Shown: in pieces, positions 13,601-21,682 of the stretch | How the letters are laid out: each line of letters opens with the position of its first letter | Numbering within the stretch: position 1 is the stretch's first letter | NCBI GenBank assembly: GCA_015680685.1 | Contig: MNCI01003794.1 | Span: forward strand, 2,966-66,965 | DNA from: Gnetum montanum | Taxonomy: Eukaryota; Streptophyta; Gnetopsida; Gnetales; Gnetaceae | Reading direction: 5' to 3' | DNA length: 64,000 nucleotides | Made by a program: the position numbers and the translations under genes | Notes under the pieces: model-generated | What the model was told of the DNA's origin: nothing | Database searches by the model: none | Seen by the model: the letters and a program-made list of their open reading frames with translations, nothing else

Positions 13601-16600
13601 CTACCACAGGTACATTAGATCCATCAAGTTGAATCACACTTTTAGTTTGTGGTATCATTTGTGCTCCTAAGGCATTACAAACGTCAAGAGACATAATACT
13701 AACAATTGCACCAGAATCCATTAAACAATTATTGACATTTTTTCCTAAAATAATCAAAGTGGTTAGGAAAGGGGGATGAGCCTTTTTGCTAGACATGGAA
13801 TTATTCACGTTTTGTACTAATAACGTGTTAGGAATTTCTGCAAAGTGAACTTGCCTTTCGGGAATTCAGGATTTTTCTCTTTGGGCTATGAGTATATGAA
13901 CCATATCCCAAATCACTTCTTTCATTTCGTTAAAGTGTAGGAGGTCATACATCGAAATGTTCGCTTTAACTCTTTTTAAGTCCTCAACCAAATCATAATT
14001 CTTATGTTCATCTTTGGCTTCTTGTTGAGATGGAACTCTTCTAAGTATAGTGCAAACAAATTAAAAAAAAAAAAAAGGATTACTAGAATATAAATTTGGA
14101 GATTTGAAAATGAAACTAAAATAGAGCAATAAAACTGAAAATAGGGAGGCAAAAATAAAACAAACAGTAAAAAAAAATGATAATAATTTTTTTTTCTAAA
14201 AAAAAGAAACATAAAAGGAAAATAAAGAAAAGGTTGAGAAACTGCCCTCCTTCTAGCGCCAAAAAGGTGCCAAAAAGGTGTTGATGCGTAAATTTTGGAT
14301 ACACGAACACATGTGAAAACTCGTTTAAGGAGACTATAGCCTAGGGCACCTCCAACAAAATATTGAAAAATTTTGAATCAAATTTTAAACTTTAGAAAGG
14401 TTTTGTTTGGGTTATAACAAATTAAAAAAAAAAACATTGTAAAATACCCAAAATTTAAATTAAATATTTTTGCAATTTTTTTAGTACAATAATCAATACA
14501 AAACAAAATTCAAATTAAATTAAAGTTTATCTCGTGGTGTGCATTTTTGGTTCTACTCAGGATCTCGTGGTCCTGTTGATTGGTTGGGAGAGGAGAGACC
14601 TCCGATTGTCTGCCAACCCACCCACGGAGACCGCAGTTTTATCATCCACGTGCTCTTAGTGCGCACTAGCTGTCTTCGGTTTCCTATCGCACTACGTTTC
14701 CTGCAGTTTTCTGCAACGTAGAGAGACTACCGTGCATGAGAGACTTGCAGCTCTTGAACAGAAAAGAGAGACTACCGTGCGCGAGAGACTTGTGTAGAAA
14801 AGAGAGACTACCGTGCGTGAGAGACTTGCGGCTCTTGAACAAAAAAATCCTGAGACGTGAGACTTGTGGGGTTCTTGAAGAAAAAAAATGCTCGCTGTTG
14901 AACAGAAAATCCTCTCTATTGAATAGAAAATCCTCTCCGATGGGAACCGAAAATCCCTTGATCGTCATCAGAGAATAGGCGTAGGCACTGGCTGCAGGCT
15001 CCTCCCCCTTATTGCCAATTCCTACGGAAGAAAACCCTAACCCTAAACCGCCAGCTACCTTTGCCAAGTCAACCGCAACAGGGAAAACTCAATATTGAGC
15101 ACTGGATGTGATTGGGGAAACAAATATCTTCTGGCATGCACATAGGTTCTATCCCTTTTCTAATTTGCCGCTTTGGCACCCTTGATTCTTGGAGTTCTGC
15201 AACACCCAACTACCTACGTCTGCGAGTCGCCTCTCCTTCCCGTCCTGCTGGAAACATGCAAAAAAAATAAAAAATAAAAAAAAAAATCCAAAAAGTGAAA
15301 GCCAGACCACCACTAAAGGCAAACAGGGAACGTTAAACGTTTTGTGTTTTTATTTTTCAGTATTTAACTGTATATATATAATCAACAACAGTGAAGAAAC
15401 AGAGATTCATGCTTATGTGATCCCCTATTGCTCCTCTAAACTATGACAACCCAGCGCACTATATTGACGTAGAATGCATACAACAATAACACAGACACAT
15501 GCATACTAATTATTATCATTGCCTCTTAATTCATACCGAAAATTGAAACCGGTCAATAAGTTGTTCATCGCTGCTAATAACTTGGTCCTGGAATTCAAAG
15601 GTCACCCAGTGAAACCCCTGCACTGCTTGTGGTTTTTATAACTACGTTGGGAATTGACTTATCACCATTTATCATCGATGTGTATATCACGTTACGGAGA
15701 ACTATGTAAGAATTTTATTTTATTTTGCCTAAAATCTTGGAGCAAGTAAACATTAATTTTTACGGGATACTTTGTTTTTGAGACTTGTCTATTAATGGAT
15801 GCACCTGTGGTGGATGTTCAACCTGGATTCGATACGGGTCGCTAATAAAAGCCACTAACCGCAGTTATAAATAAGGATAAAGCTTGATTAGTCGTGAATC
15901 TCGCTACAGTAAGAATAGCTCTGTGTACAAGCTTCGATGCAAGGGCCTGTGGAGCAGTGGAGGTTTACAATACTTCCATTGAAAGTTGTGAATCTCGTAC
16001 ATGGTAAGCAAAATACCGTATATTTTTCCTCCGTGTCGGAACAAAAGCCCAAAAGTCTAATGGGAAGTTTTCTCCTTATAACGATGCAAAGACATTTTGG
16101 CTGATACGATAGCCTCTTGACCACACAGCCCACAATCAATCACCATGTGACTTGGGCTTCCGTGTTTTTCCATAATGGCTCTCTTGAATGGTTCACTATT
16201 GTTTTGACTAGAACCTGTTTCTACAATCTTTTTGGTTTTGGTCACATTTTAAACACTGCTGCTTATCAAAATACTATTGTTTTAATTGTGGTCACTCTTG
16301 ATCAAGGCTTACCCATTTCATAGATTGGCAAAAACAGTTGAAATCCAATCCATTATGGATAGCTGCATATGCAAACTCTCCGTGGAATCGTGCAAAGGAA
16401 AAGGGACTAGCTGATTGAGTACTTGCTGGTTCAAACCTGCATGGATCAATGGAGAGGGAAGACAAAGCATACATGGAAACTGTTGAATCTAAGGTTAACA
16501 CCCAGCAGAAAAATGAAGGAAGAAAGAAAAAAATGGTAAATGCTTAGGCACTTTGGGAGGAGACACCGTATTCTTGTTTGCCATGTTATTTGATATATCA

Positions 16601-16932
16601 CATTTCTCTTGTATTTGCAGAACGGACCTGTTATGGATTTGCCAATCAACTTCTCAGCTCCACCATCTACTAGTGAGAGCTGCGCAACTGAGGCATCACC
16701 TCTGAATGGTCTGGTATCGGCATGTATGCTCTCAAGTGGCACCTCAACGTCTGCAAGCGGTGCTGGAAATGGTATTCTCGACGGTAGTGTTGCAAAGCGA
16801 GCTGTGATACAAGCTCAGCTACTTAATTCGGTCATTCAGCAGCCACCCTTTCCTTTACCTCTTGCATCTGCACATTTTGGGTCAGCATATAATGGACAGC
16901 TTTTACCGCAGCGGGTTGACTCTCTTCCTTGA
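4613..16932 (+). CDS. Multi-exon host gene, unrecognised Ser/Ala-rich protein, with in-frame stop in exon 8
   Basis: Exons by GT-AG junctions and phase: 4613-4636, 4728-4785, 4901-5037, 5131-5172, 5262-5577, 5646-5793, 5965-6073, 16338-16535, 16621-16932. They total 1344 nt (447 codons plus stop), and every junction keeps one frame. Recognisable pieces are GREELSPSDPIIIPRKTWT (exon 2), a basic KRQQDSSHRNH stretch (exon 3), TEVEVAETLFDPARMF (exon 5), YYSPMTAGAAAMAASWLKP (exon 7) and a Ser/Thr/Ala-rich tail ending QRVDSLP. No catalytic motif, signal peptide or membrane segment is visible; low-complexity composition suggests a nuclear or regulatory protein, which is inference. Exon 6 could instead start at 5703 (same frame, 19 codons shorter). 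Exon 8 has TGA at 16416-16418, which would truncate the product after 304 residues. Intron 7 is 10.3 kb because of an inserted retroelement. The gene is either a recent pseudogene or is spliced without exon 8. I do not recognise the family. Confidence 0.72.
6324..8312 (-). repeat. Element A 3' LTR (left copy)
   Basis: On the minus strand it starts TGTTGAGGCAACC at 8312, directly after the polypurine tract, and ends CATCAATA at 6324. The other copy ends CATCAACA, giving TGTTGA/TCAACA terminal inverted repeats. It is about 1989 bp. From about 7060 to 8275 it matches 15105-16304 nearly base for base. Its first part is AT-rich and matches 14281-14540. Small open frames inside it are shared by both LTRs and have no recognisable product. 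Confidence 0.85.
8313..8325 (-). other. Element A polypurine tract
   Basis: The minus strand reads TTTGGGGGCTAAG immediately before the LTR start TGTTGAGG. Position and the G-run fit the primer for plus-strand DNA synthesis. Confidence 0.6.
8326..9585 (-). other. Element A non-coding tail between integrase and PPT
   Basis: About 1.26 kb of AT-rich sequence with a T-run near 8740-8756. It has no protein similarity I can recognise on either strand. The string GCATGGTCCTTTTGGAAAC at about 8970 sits in a local pair of similar segments (8885-8915 and 8980-9010). Confidence 0.5.
9586..10948 (-). pseudogene. Element A integrase (zinc finger, DDE core, C-terminal domain)
   Basis: Minus-strand frames give, in order: an HHCC zinc finger (HDGGHIGYRSLVHK, then KTCVQCQIF); the catalytic core with first acid in WALDFIG, second in VVDNGSAF and third in NGLAESSNK; and a C-terminal domain (FQIGDLVLKRDRAS, then MWLGLFQIVD) ending at 9586. 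All three catalytic acids are intact, and the core frame 10869-10015 is unbroken. A stop near 10015 and a short break separate it from the C-terminal part (9915-9586). The 5' end runs into the sequence gap. Of the gypsy integrases in this window, this is the best preserved. Confidence 0.88.
10949..11390. other. Assembly gap (442 N)
   Basis: An unbroken run of N lies inside element A pol, between the RT C-terminus and the integrase zinc finger. A conventional Ty3/gypsy RNase H domain would be expected here. Open frames drawn across the run are artefacts. Confidence 0.99.
11391..12350 (-). pseudogene. Element A reverse transcriptase
   Basis: The minus-strand frame runs from KGGKQYLVKIEACLHPDERQ through TIPLRLETKPFRKKLRP, LRLCIDFRNLNTHCIKD, YSFLDGYSGYNQI, FAKMSFGLINAGSTFQRAMD, the catalytic box YLEDLTIFS and KFLGHIVTKEGIAIDPE. 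It ends KINFV at the gap. The order matches RT domains of plant Ty3/gypsy elements. The usual YVDD/YMDD box is YLED, with one of the two adjacent acids changed from D to E. Stops occur near 12195 (two), at 11973-11975 and at 11472, all in one frame. Confidence 0.88.
12351..14040 (-). pseudogene. Element A gag tail, protease and RNase H placed before RT
   Basis: Reading leftward from 14040: a Gag/PR junction segment (NYDLVEDLKRVKANISMYDL), a stop near 13873, then the aspartic protease with active site CLMDSGAIVSIMSL (DSG at about 13718-13710) and YGVLLSRTFGAKFGGFF. After a linker comes an RNase H of the type seen as the extra domain (aRH) of Tat elements: WILRVDGASFKKGCGAGIML, NNMVEYEALIHGIKL, IHSNSQLIVNQANGLF, then a TAA at 12690-12692, then EHVPREENYIPNALAQMATT in the same frame. 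So a complete RNase H lies between protease and RT. Frame continuity across the RNase H stop argues that a single point mutation caused it. Confidence 0.85.
14041..14244 (-). other. Element A leader; gag body missing
   Basis: Only about 200 nt lies between the PBS and the frame leading into protease. It is A/T homopolymer-rich. A Tat-type gag would need well over 1 kb, so the gag body is deleted. This copy could not make its own capsid. Confidence 0.6.
14245..14261 (-). other. Element A primer-binding site candidate
   Basis: The minus strand reads TGGCGCTAGAAGGAGGG. Sites starting TGGCGC are used by Tat/Athila-group elements. It lies about 17 nt inside the LTR edge, further than usual, because an 11-bp unit (CCAAAAAGGTG, plus strand) is tandemly duplicated at 14259-14280 between PBS and LTR. 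Confidence 0.5.
14279..16304 (-). repeat. Element A 5' LTR (right copy, outer end truncated)
   Basis: It begins TGTTGATGCG at 14279 on the plus strand and keeps homology to the left copy until CTTGATCA at 16304. The final about 37 bp present in the left copy (8276-8312) is absent, so the true minus-strand LTR start is deleted. It contains an extra repeat expansion at 14720-14840 not present in the left copy. Host exon 8 starts 34 nt beyond its end. Confidence 0.85.
14720..14840 (+). repeat. Three-unit tandem repeat in element A right LTR
   Basis: Units starting AGAGAGACTACCGTGC begin at 14720, 14765 and 14801, each followed by a GAGAGACTTG stretch. The left LTR has no such repeat at the matching place (about 6825-6850). 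It is therefore a copy-specific expansion, or the left copy lost it. Confidence 0.75.
16338..16535 (+). other. Host exon 8, symmetric (phase 0-0), carrying a premature TGA
   Basis: The exon follows AAAAACAG at 16331-16337 and ends before GTAAAT at 16536. It is 198 nt (66 codons) and phase 0 at both ends. The frame reads as coding on both sides of the stop: WIAAYANSPWNRAKEKGLAD, then TGA at 16416-16418, then VLAGSNLHGSMEREDKAYME. A CGA-to-TGA transition would explain it. The 33 nt upstream (16305-16337) is all that separates the exon from the LTR of element A, and it has a weak pyrimidine tract. Skipping the exon joins exon 7 to exon 9 in frame (381 aa). Confidence 0.65.
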
Positions 16933-16974
16933 ACATCATAATTCTCGGAAGTTTTTTTGTCAAGTGTTCTTTTA

Positions 16975-16980
16975 AATAAA
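16975..16980 (+). terminator. Polyadenylation signal AATAAA of host gene
   Basis: AATAAA lies 43 nt after the TGA at 16930-16932, in a T-rich context. This spacing is normal for a plant 3' UTR, and the upstream exon is the last one recognised. Confidence 0.6.
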
Positions 16981-17782
16981 GTCCTATGTGTCAAATTGAA
17001 AATTGCTCTTGATGCTGGCTCCCCCCATTTTTCAAGGTCCATTTAATGATATGAAAGCAATGTTTGTTTCAACAGCTATCTGGTACAAAGTCAATCATTT
17101 TGGTTTAAAATATATGGATGATTACCTGAAGGCTCAATGCTCAATGCTCATATGTGATGGTGAAGACCTAGCAAGGCAACAAACAAGCAAAAGCCTAACC
17201 TCTTTCATATGGCTATGCCCAGGCTTAAACCCAGGGCTTATTACATTTGCAATTTTAATTTAAAATATATGATAATCCAAAAGGCACCATAAAAAAACTA
17301 AAGCATTTTGATCCTTACTTTAAGGTGTAAAAACCTGAAACTGTATATCTATAATATATATAGCCAACACAATATTTTCATGTAACTTGAGAAAACATCA
17401 TATATAAATTAACAAAAATAATAAGTTACTTTTCATGTGTTTTAGTTGTATTTTATTACAAATATCCTGAAAAAATATTATTACTCATCTGAAAGTTTTG
17501 TTAATAAATAAATTTAAGTTCTCTAAAACATAACTTTAATATAGCCCTCAGTAACATGGCACTTCATCTTCCAACTCCAACTCCGAAAGTATGTATACCT
17601 TGTTAGTAATATATTAAATGATTCATTGAATGATAAGGCATGTGAAAATTTACAAAGCAAATGAATACAGAAATGTTGACTAGTTACATGTAAATGCATG
17701 CATCTATCTTTCCAAGAAGTGCCTTAATAAAGTTAATTCATGACTATCATGCAAAATGAATCAAGGTGGTTAGCAATTTTAC
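16981..17782 (+). other. Intergenic: 3' flank of host gene
   Basis: AT-rich sequence, with a 86-codon open frame at 17003-17263 that has no recognisable motif and overlaps the expected 3' UTR. I see no RNA gene or transposon end. Confidence 0.4.
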
Positions 17783-18375
17783 CTTGAACATTATTACACT
17801 TGCAAGAATGATGAGTGTTGTAAACATAACATAGTAAATTGGAGAAACAACAGCCTGCATTGACAGAACAACTTCCCATATTTAAAAACTAAAACACATT
17901 CTTCATATATTTTCATAGGATTCATTATTTTTAGAGAAAATGTGAAGGTAAAAGACAACCCAACCCAGCTTACATAGAACATACCTACCTCGGTAGATGC
18001 TAAATTCCAAAGTTCCTTAACAGATTCAATATTTCTTTCTTGCGGAGGGTGTAGAACAATTGTGATAGAGCCAACAACACACACAGCACAACCAAGAATT
18101 CCAAAAATATGTTAACTTCTCTTTTAATATGATATGTGCAAGAATAGCACTGCATGATAAAATTCCTAGTAATGTTGCTTTCCATTCCGATACAAACAAT
18201 ACATCAAAAAAAGCAACTGAGGCACTGGCTGAACATACTATTAGCGTATGTATACTTTCAATGATGCTAGAGAACCTAATGGTGTAACAAGAATTGCTGG
18301 AGCAAAGGCTTAGGCTGCAAAATTTGCTATCTTCCCAACAACCACTAACACAAGTATATTATTCAAAACGCCAAA
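17783..18375 (-). pseudogene. NIPA-type magnesium transporter pseudogene
   Basis: Three exon-like blocks in minus order match the plant NIPA (DUF803) multi-pass magnesium transporter family. Block 1 (about 18375-18276): VVVGKIANFAA, a TAA where the family has Tyr, then AFAPAILVTPL and a GT donor. Block 2 (18149-17989): after TGCAG, AILAHIILKEKL, then a one-base insertion near 18115, then GCAVCVVGSITIVLHPPQER and NIESVKELWNLASTE before GTAGGTAT. Block 3 (17854-17783): AVVSPIYYVMFTTLIILASV ending FK before a GT. The exons coding the middle membrane segments are missing between blocks 2 and 3, as are both termini. Introns are retained, so this decayed from a genomic copy rather than a processed cDNA. 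Confidence 0.85.
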
Positions 18376-20150
18376 TGAAAATGAATATTCTTGAATTGGA
18401 TACTTCAGAGCATCTTTAGGGTGCCAGAAGTTGATCAAGATTCAAAAACCGCTCCAAATTCCTCCTAGAAACAATAAAATACCGACATGAGTAGGATAAA
18501 ATGGCCTCTGTGTGTAAATTCTGTACAGCTTTGCATGAGAGTATCATTTCCAAACATTGTCTTCCAAGAGAATTCCAAGATTTTCAGCCTTTCAGATCGG
18601 CCTAAATCGAAACCACGGAAAGCATGTAATTACCCACAATTTAAATCACAATTCTCAATGAAAAACCCAAAAAGAATATGATCAGAGCGGAACCAATGAA
18701 ATGCTACTCGGCATCAGCCTTCCAATGGGCTTGGTGATCTATCTGCAGGGATTAAACAAAAACTCTGTAACTGAATTCTATAGAAGATCCCCTTCCAAAA
18801 GTCCAAAAAACGTGGAATTAAATAATAGATATGATCACTTGTGAAGCAGTCAAGGGGAAGCCCCTGGAGAGAAGAAGAACAGTCCCCCTAAGCTACACTC
18901 TGGAACTCTGTGCAACGAAATCGTCCAGGATTAAGTTTGAAAGGGGTTGTTTTAAAATCCCATTTCTATCTTGTCAGCCTCAAAAAATCACGGAAAGAGA
19001 CCAAACCCACAAAAAATTCATAGAAAAGGAACCAGCCTTGGATCAGCCTGTACCAAGAATCAACGCGGCATGGCAGATCACAACTGTTAACACAAAAAGG
19101 TGGCCTTTTAGTTTTTGGATCGTTGTCTGTGCTTCTATTTCTTTAAACACATTGTAGGCCAATGAAATTAATTTAATTCAATAATCCTTATGAAATTAGA
19201 TAGAATCGCCCAGTTAGACCAGGGGAATTAAGAAAGCTGCATATGCAGGAGAGGACATGAAAATCTGAAGAATATGCACCGACCAGACCCAAGAAGTTTA
19301 AATTAAATTTGAGAGGAGAAGGGACGTTACTAATTTAATGGATCTGAGTTTTAAGAAATTGCTGGGTACTTCCTGGAATTGAGGTACATTGTTCAGGAAG
19401 TTGTGTAAATGAGCGAAAAAATGAAAACAAAATTTTATGGGCTGAAATGGCAGTTTCTCTGCAACACCAAGCAATTGCTGCTCCATATTGTTGGGAATGA
19501 AAGGTTCACATGGACGCGCCCTGTTTACCACTCATGTTGGCAAGTAACAAACTTGCTTTCCTGCAAGTCCATGTTCTTTCACCGATTTTCATGTGACGAG
19601 AAAAGCGCCCTTCTTCCACTTAAAATTTACAACATTTCTAAATTCTAAGATGCTTCTTAAATAGGAAATTTGAAATCATGTACTCTATTACCAAAATTAG
19701 GTCATGATTCTAATTTTAATTTGGGTAATAAAACTGCCTTTCCGTCTACTTATACATGCTCTATTTCGTTCATGCATAGACATTTCCATAGTTAGGATGG
19801 TTTTTTAAATTTCAATTCATATTTGCTGTCTTTATGAAGTTCCTATCTTGCTTTTTAAAATAATGTTCATTTGATGACATGCATTATGTGGGTAGAATTT
19901 AAATTGAGTGTGAAAGCTAATGCATTTCATTTAGAGGGCATTGGTAGGTGTAATAATATATAAACTGCTAGTGCTCAATGCATGTCCTTGTGTTACTCGC
20001 ATATATACTTGCACCCATTATTATAACATCTTTTTTAAATCTAAGAGAGAACTATGGATGAGATTTAGCATGGTTCTAGAGTTAAAAAAAGTTGTTAATC
20101 TAATGCTAACTCTTCTTTTGCATCTAGATATAGAATAGTAATTAGGAACA
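18376..20150. other. Intergenic, nothing recognised
   Basis: About 1.8 kb of AT-rich sequence. Open frames up to 108 codons (18831-19157) have no recognisable domain and no convincing splice structure. Distal introns or the promoter of the NIPA remnant could lie here, but I cannot place them. Confidence 0.4.
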
Positions 20151-20550
20151 ACTCTATAATATAGTGTTGAATGTTGGATAGTAAATAAAAAAAAGAAAGC
20201 ATGAATAACAAATTAATGCAACATAAATGCCAATGTTTAGATGAATGCTAAATGTTCCAAGAAAAGATAAACTACACAATGCAAATATTATAGAAAGACT
20301 TAGAGTGGCTTATATTTTAGAAGCTGATGAATATTGCCTTAGATGGTTTGACCACATTCAAAGAAGATTAAATAATGAACCTACAAGAAAAAGGTTGTCA
20401 CATCACAATTTTAGGAATTCATCAAAAGGAGGCCAAGAAAAAGACATGAGAGAAAACAATAGAAGATATAAAAAATTATAGACAAATAAGGATCTAGCTC
20501 TTCATAGAGCAAAAAAGAGAAGTCATTCACTTGAACCTATTTTGCTGGGA
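20151..20550 (+). mobile_element. LINE 3' end remnant (RT C-terminal tail)
   Basis: Plus-strand fragments in shifting frames read YSVECWIVNKK, then MLNVPRKDKLHNANIIERLR, then ADEYCLRWFDHIQRR. These match the C-terminal tail of plant non-LTR retrotransposon RTs, which ends with a block of the type ...LRWFGHVQRR. The rest of the element is absent. It lies just upstream of element B with no obvious poly(A) or target duplication. Confidence 0.7.
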
Positions 20551-20731
20551 CAAGGCTAAGGTGATTACAATGATTTTTCATTTTTTTGATATATATATTT
20601 AATTTTTGAAACTAAAATAATTTTTTGTTTTTCTAAATAGACCAAAAAATATTTGTATACTTTTAGTAACATAAAAATATCATCAATGGTATAACCAAAA
20701 ATTAAAATACGATGTTGGAATGATGCATTTG

Positions 20732-21541
20732 TGATGAGTCGTCATTGTTGGGTCGTGTTGACAGGATCTCGTCGACGTGATCCCGTTGATGTAGGGTTTG
20801 ACCTGTTGATGTGTACACATCAACATGGCACCCTGTCTTTGCCCATAAGTGTGCACATACTTGCTACATTTATGGCAATCTTTCATAGTTGTAGTGAAGC
20901 TCTTATAGTTTTTCCTTCCAATAGTTAGAATATTTTCTGAGTGCTCATAGTAGGAGTTAAAAAGTGTACAGATCTTTATTTGAGCACTGATGTACTTGAG
21001 CACTTCAATGTGAATGGTAATGAAGATGAGCTTTTCTTATCAAACCTTGCAACACTTGGAATAGATTAATTGTTTCCTTATGCATCTAATATTCATGTAA
21101 TTTACTTTAATGTTTTTAAGTAATTAATTAATATTGATTAAATAACAAACACAAGGACGACCTCTTTGACCCTATGTTTAATGCTTAATGCTTGGTAACC
21201 TAGTGGCACTATAACTTGTTTAGAACATGTACAAAAAGTGGGAACAAATGCTTATGTTAGGATTAGTTCAATATTAGCTAGTTATTAGATTACTTAAGCA
21301 TTTAATTATTTTATTCTTGTTCTTAGGCAACTTAAAATGATAGAAATCATGTGACTCAGTTACACTTAATCATACACTTGCACTTCATAAGTGGAATTGA
21401 GAAGACAACGATTGCAACGATTAGATTCACCTCCAAGAATCAATGTACTTGGAAACCTAAAGTCTTTGGAATTTGACTGAATTGCTTAGTGGATGATAGT
21501 GATTTGTATGGTTGGATGTAGGATATACTTGCTACTCATCA
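20732..21541 (+). repeat. Element B 5' LTR
   Basis: 810 bp. U3 holds GTTGATG/CATCAAC-type inverted motifs, for example GTTGATGTGTACACATCAAC at 20806-20825, a perfect palindrome. A conserved stretch TTTATTTGAGCACTGATGTA near 20975 recurs in LTRs of C, E and F. Confidence 0.9.
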
Positions 21542-21559
21542 TTGGTGTCATTTCTAGGG
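21542..21559 (+). other. Element B primer-binding site
   Basis: TTGGTGTCATTTCTAGGG follows the LTR directly. It resembles the TTGGCGCCGTTGCCGGGG-type site of Athila/Tat elements (Asp-tRNA type), with substitutions. D, C and E have matching sites at the same place. Confidence 0.65.
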
Positions 21560-21682
21560 TCTTTAGTTAGCTATGTGCACTATCTAGGAGTTAGTGAATT
21601 ACTAACATTTGTTGTAACGGTATTAATGATTTATCTTTTTGAAAATATTAGTATTTTAAATCACACATTATTAATTGAAAGC

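Larger units (their letters stand above)
6324..16304 (-). mobile_element. Element A: Tat-like Ty3/gypsy LTR retrotransposon in intron 7
   Basis: Two highly similar direct repeats (6324-8312 and 14279-16304) flank a minus-strand pol region. The minus order is LTR, PBS (14245-14261), gag/PR junction, protease, RNase H, RT, sequence gap, integrase, non-coding tail, PPT (8313-8325), LTR. Almost all of gag is missing: only about 200 nt separates the PBS from the PR-proximal frame. Pol is one frame broken by a few stops (near 13873, and at 12690, 12351, about 12195 and 11973). The outer end of the right LTR is shortened by about 37 bp relative to the left copy, and no target duplication is found (CTTCT versus AGGCT). 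The element sits antisense to the host gene. Confidence 0.88.

Noticed and set aside
18831-19157. 108-codon frame as a gene
   Set aside because: No recognisable motif, no start context or splice signals, and it lies in AT-rich spacer next to a pseudogene.
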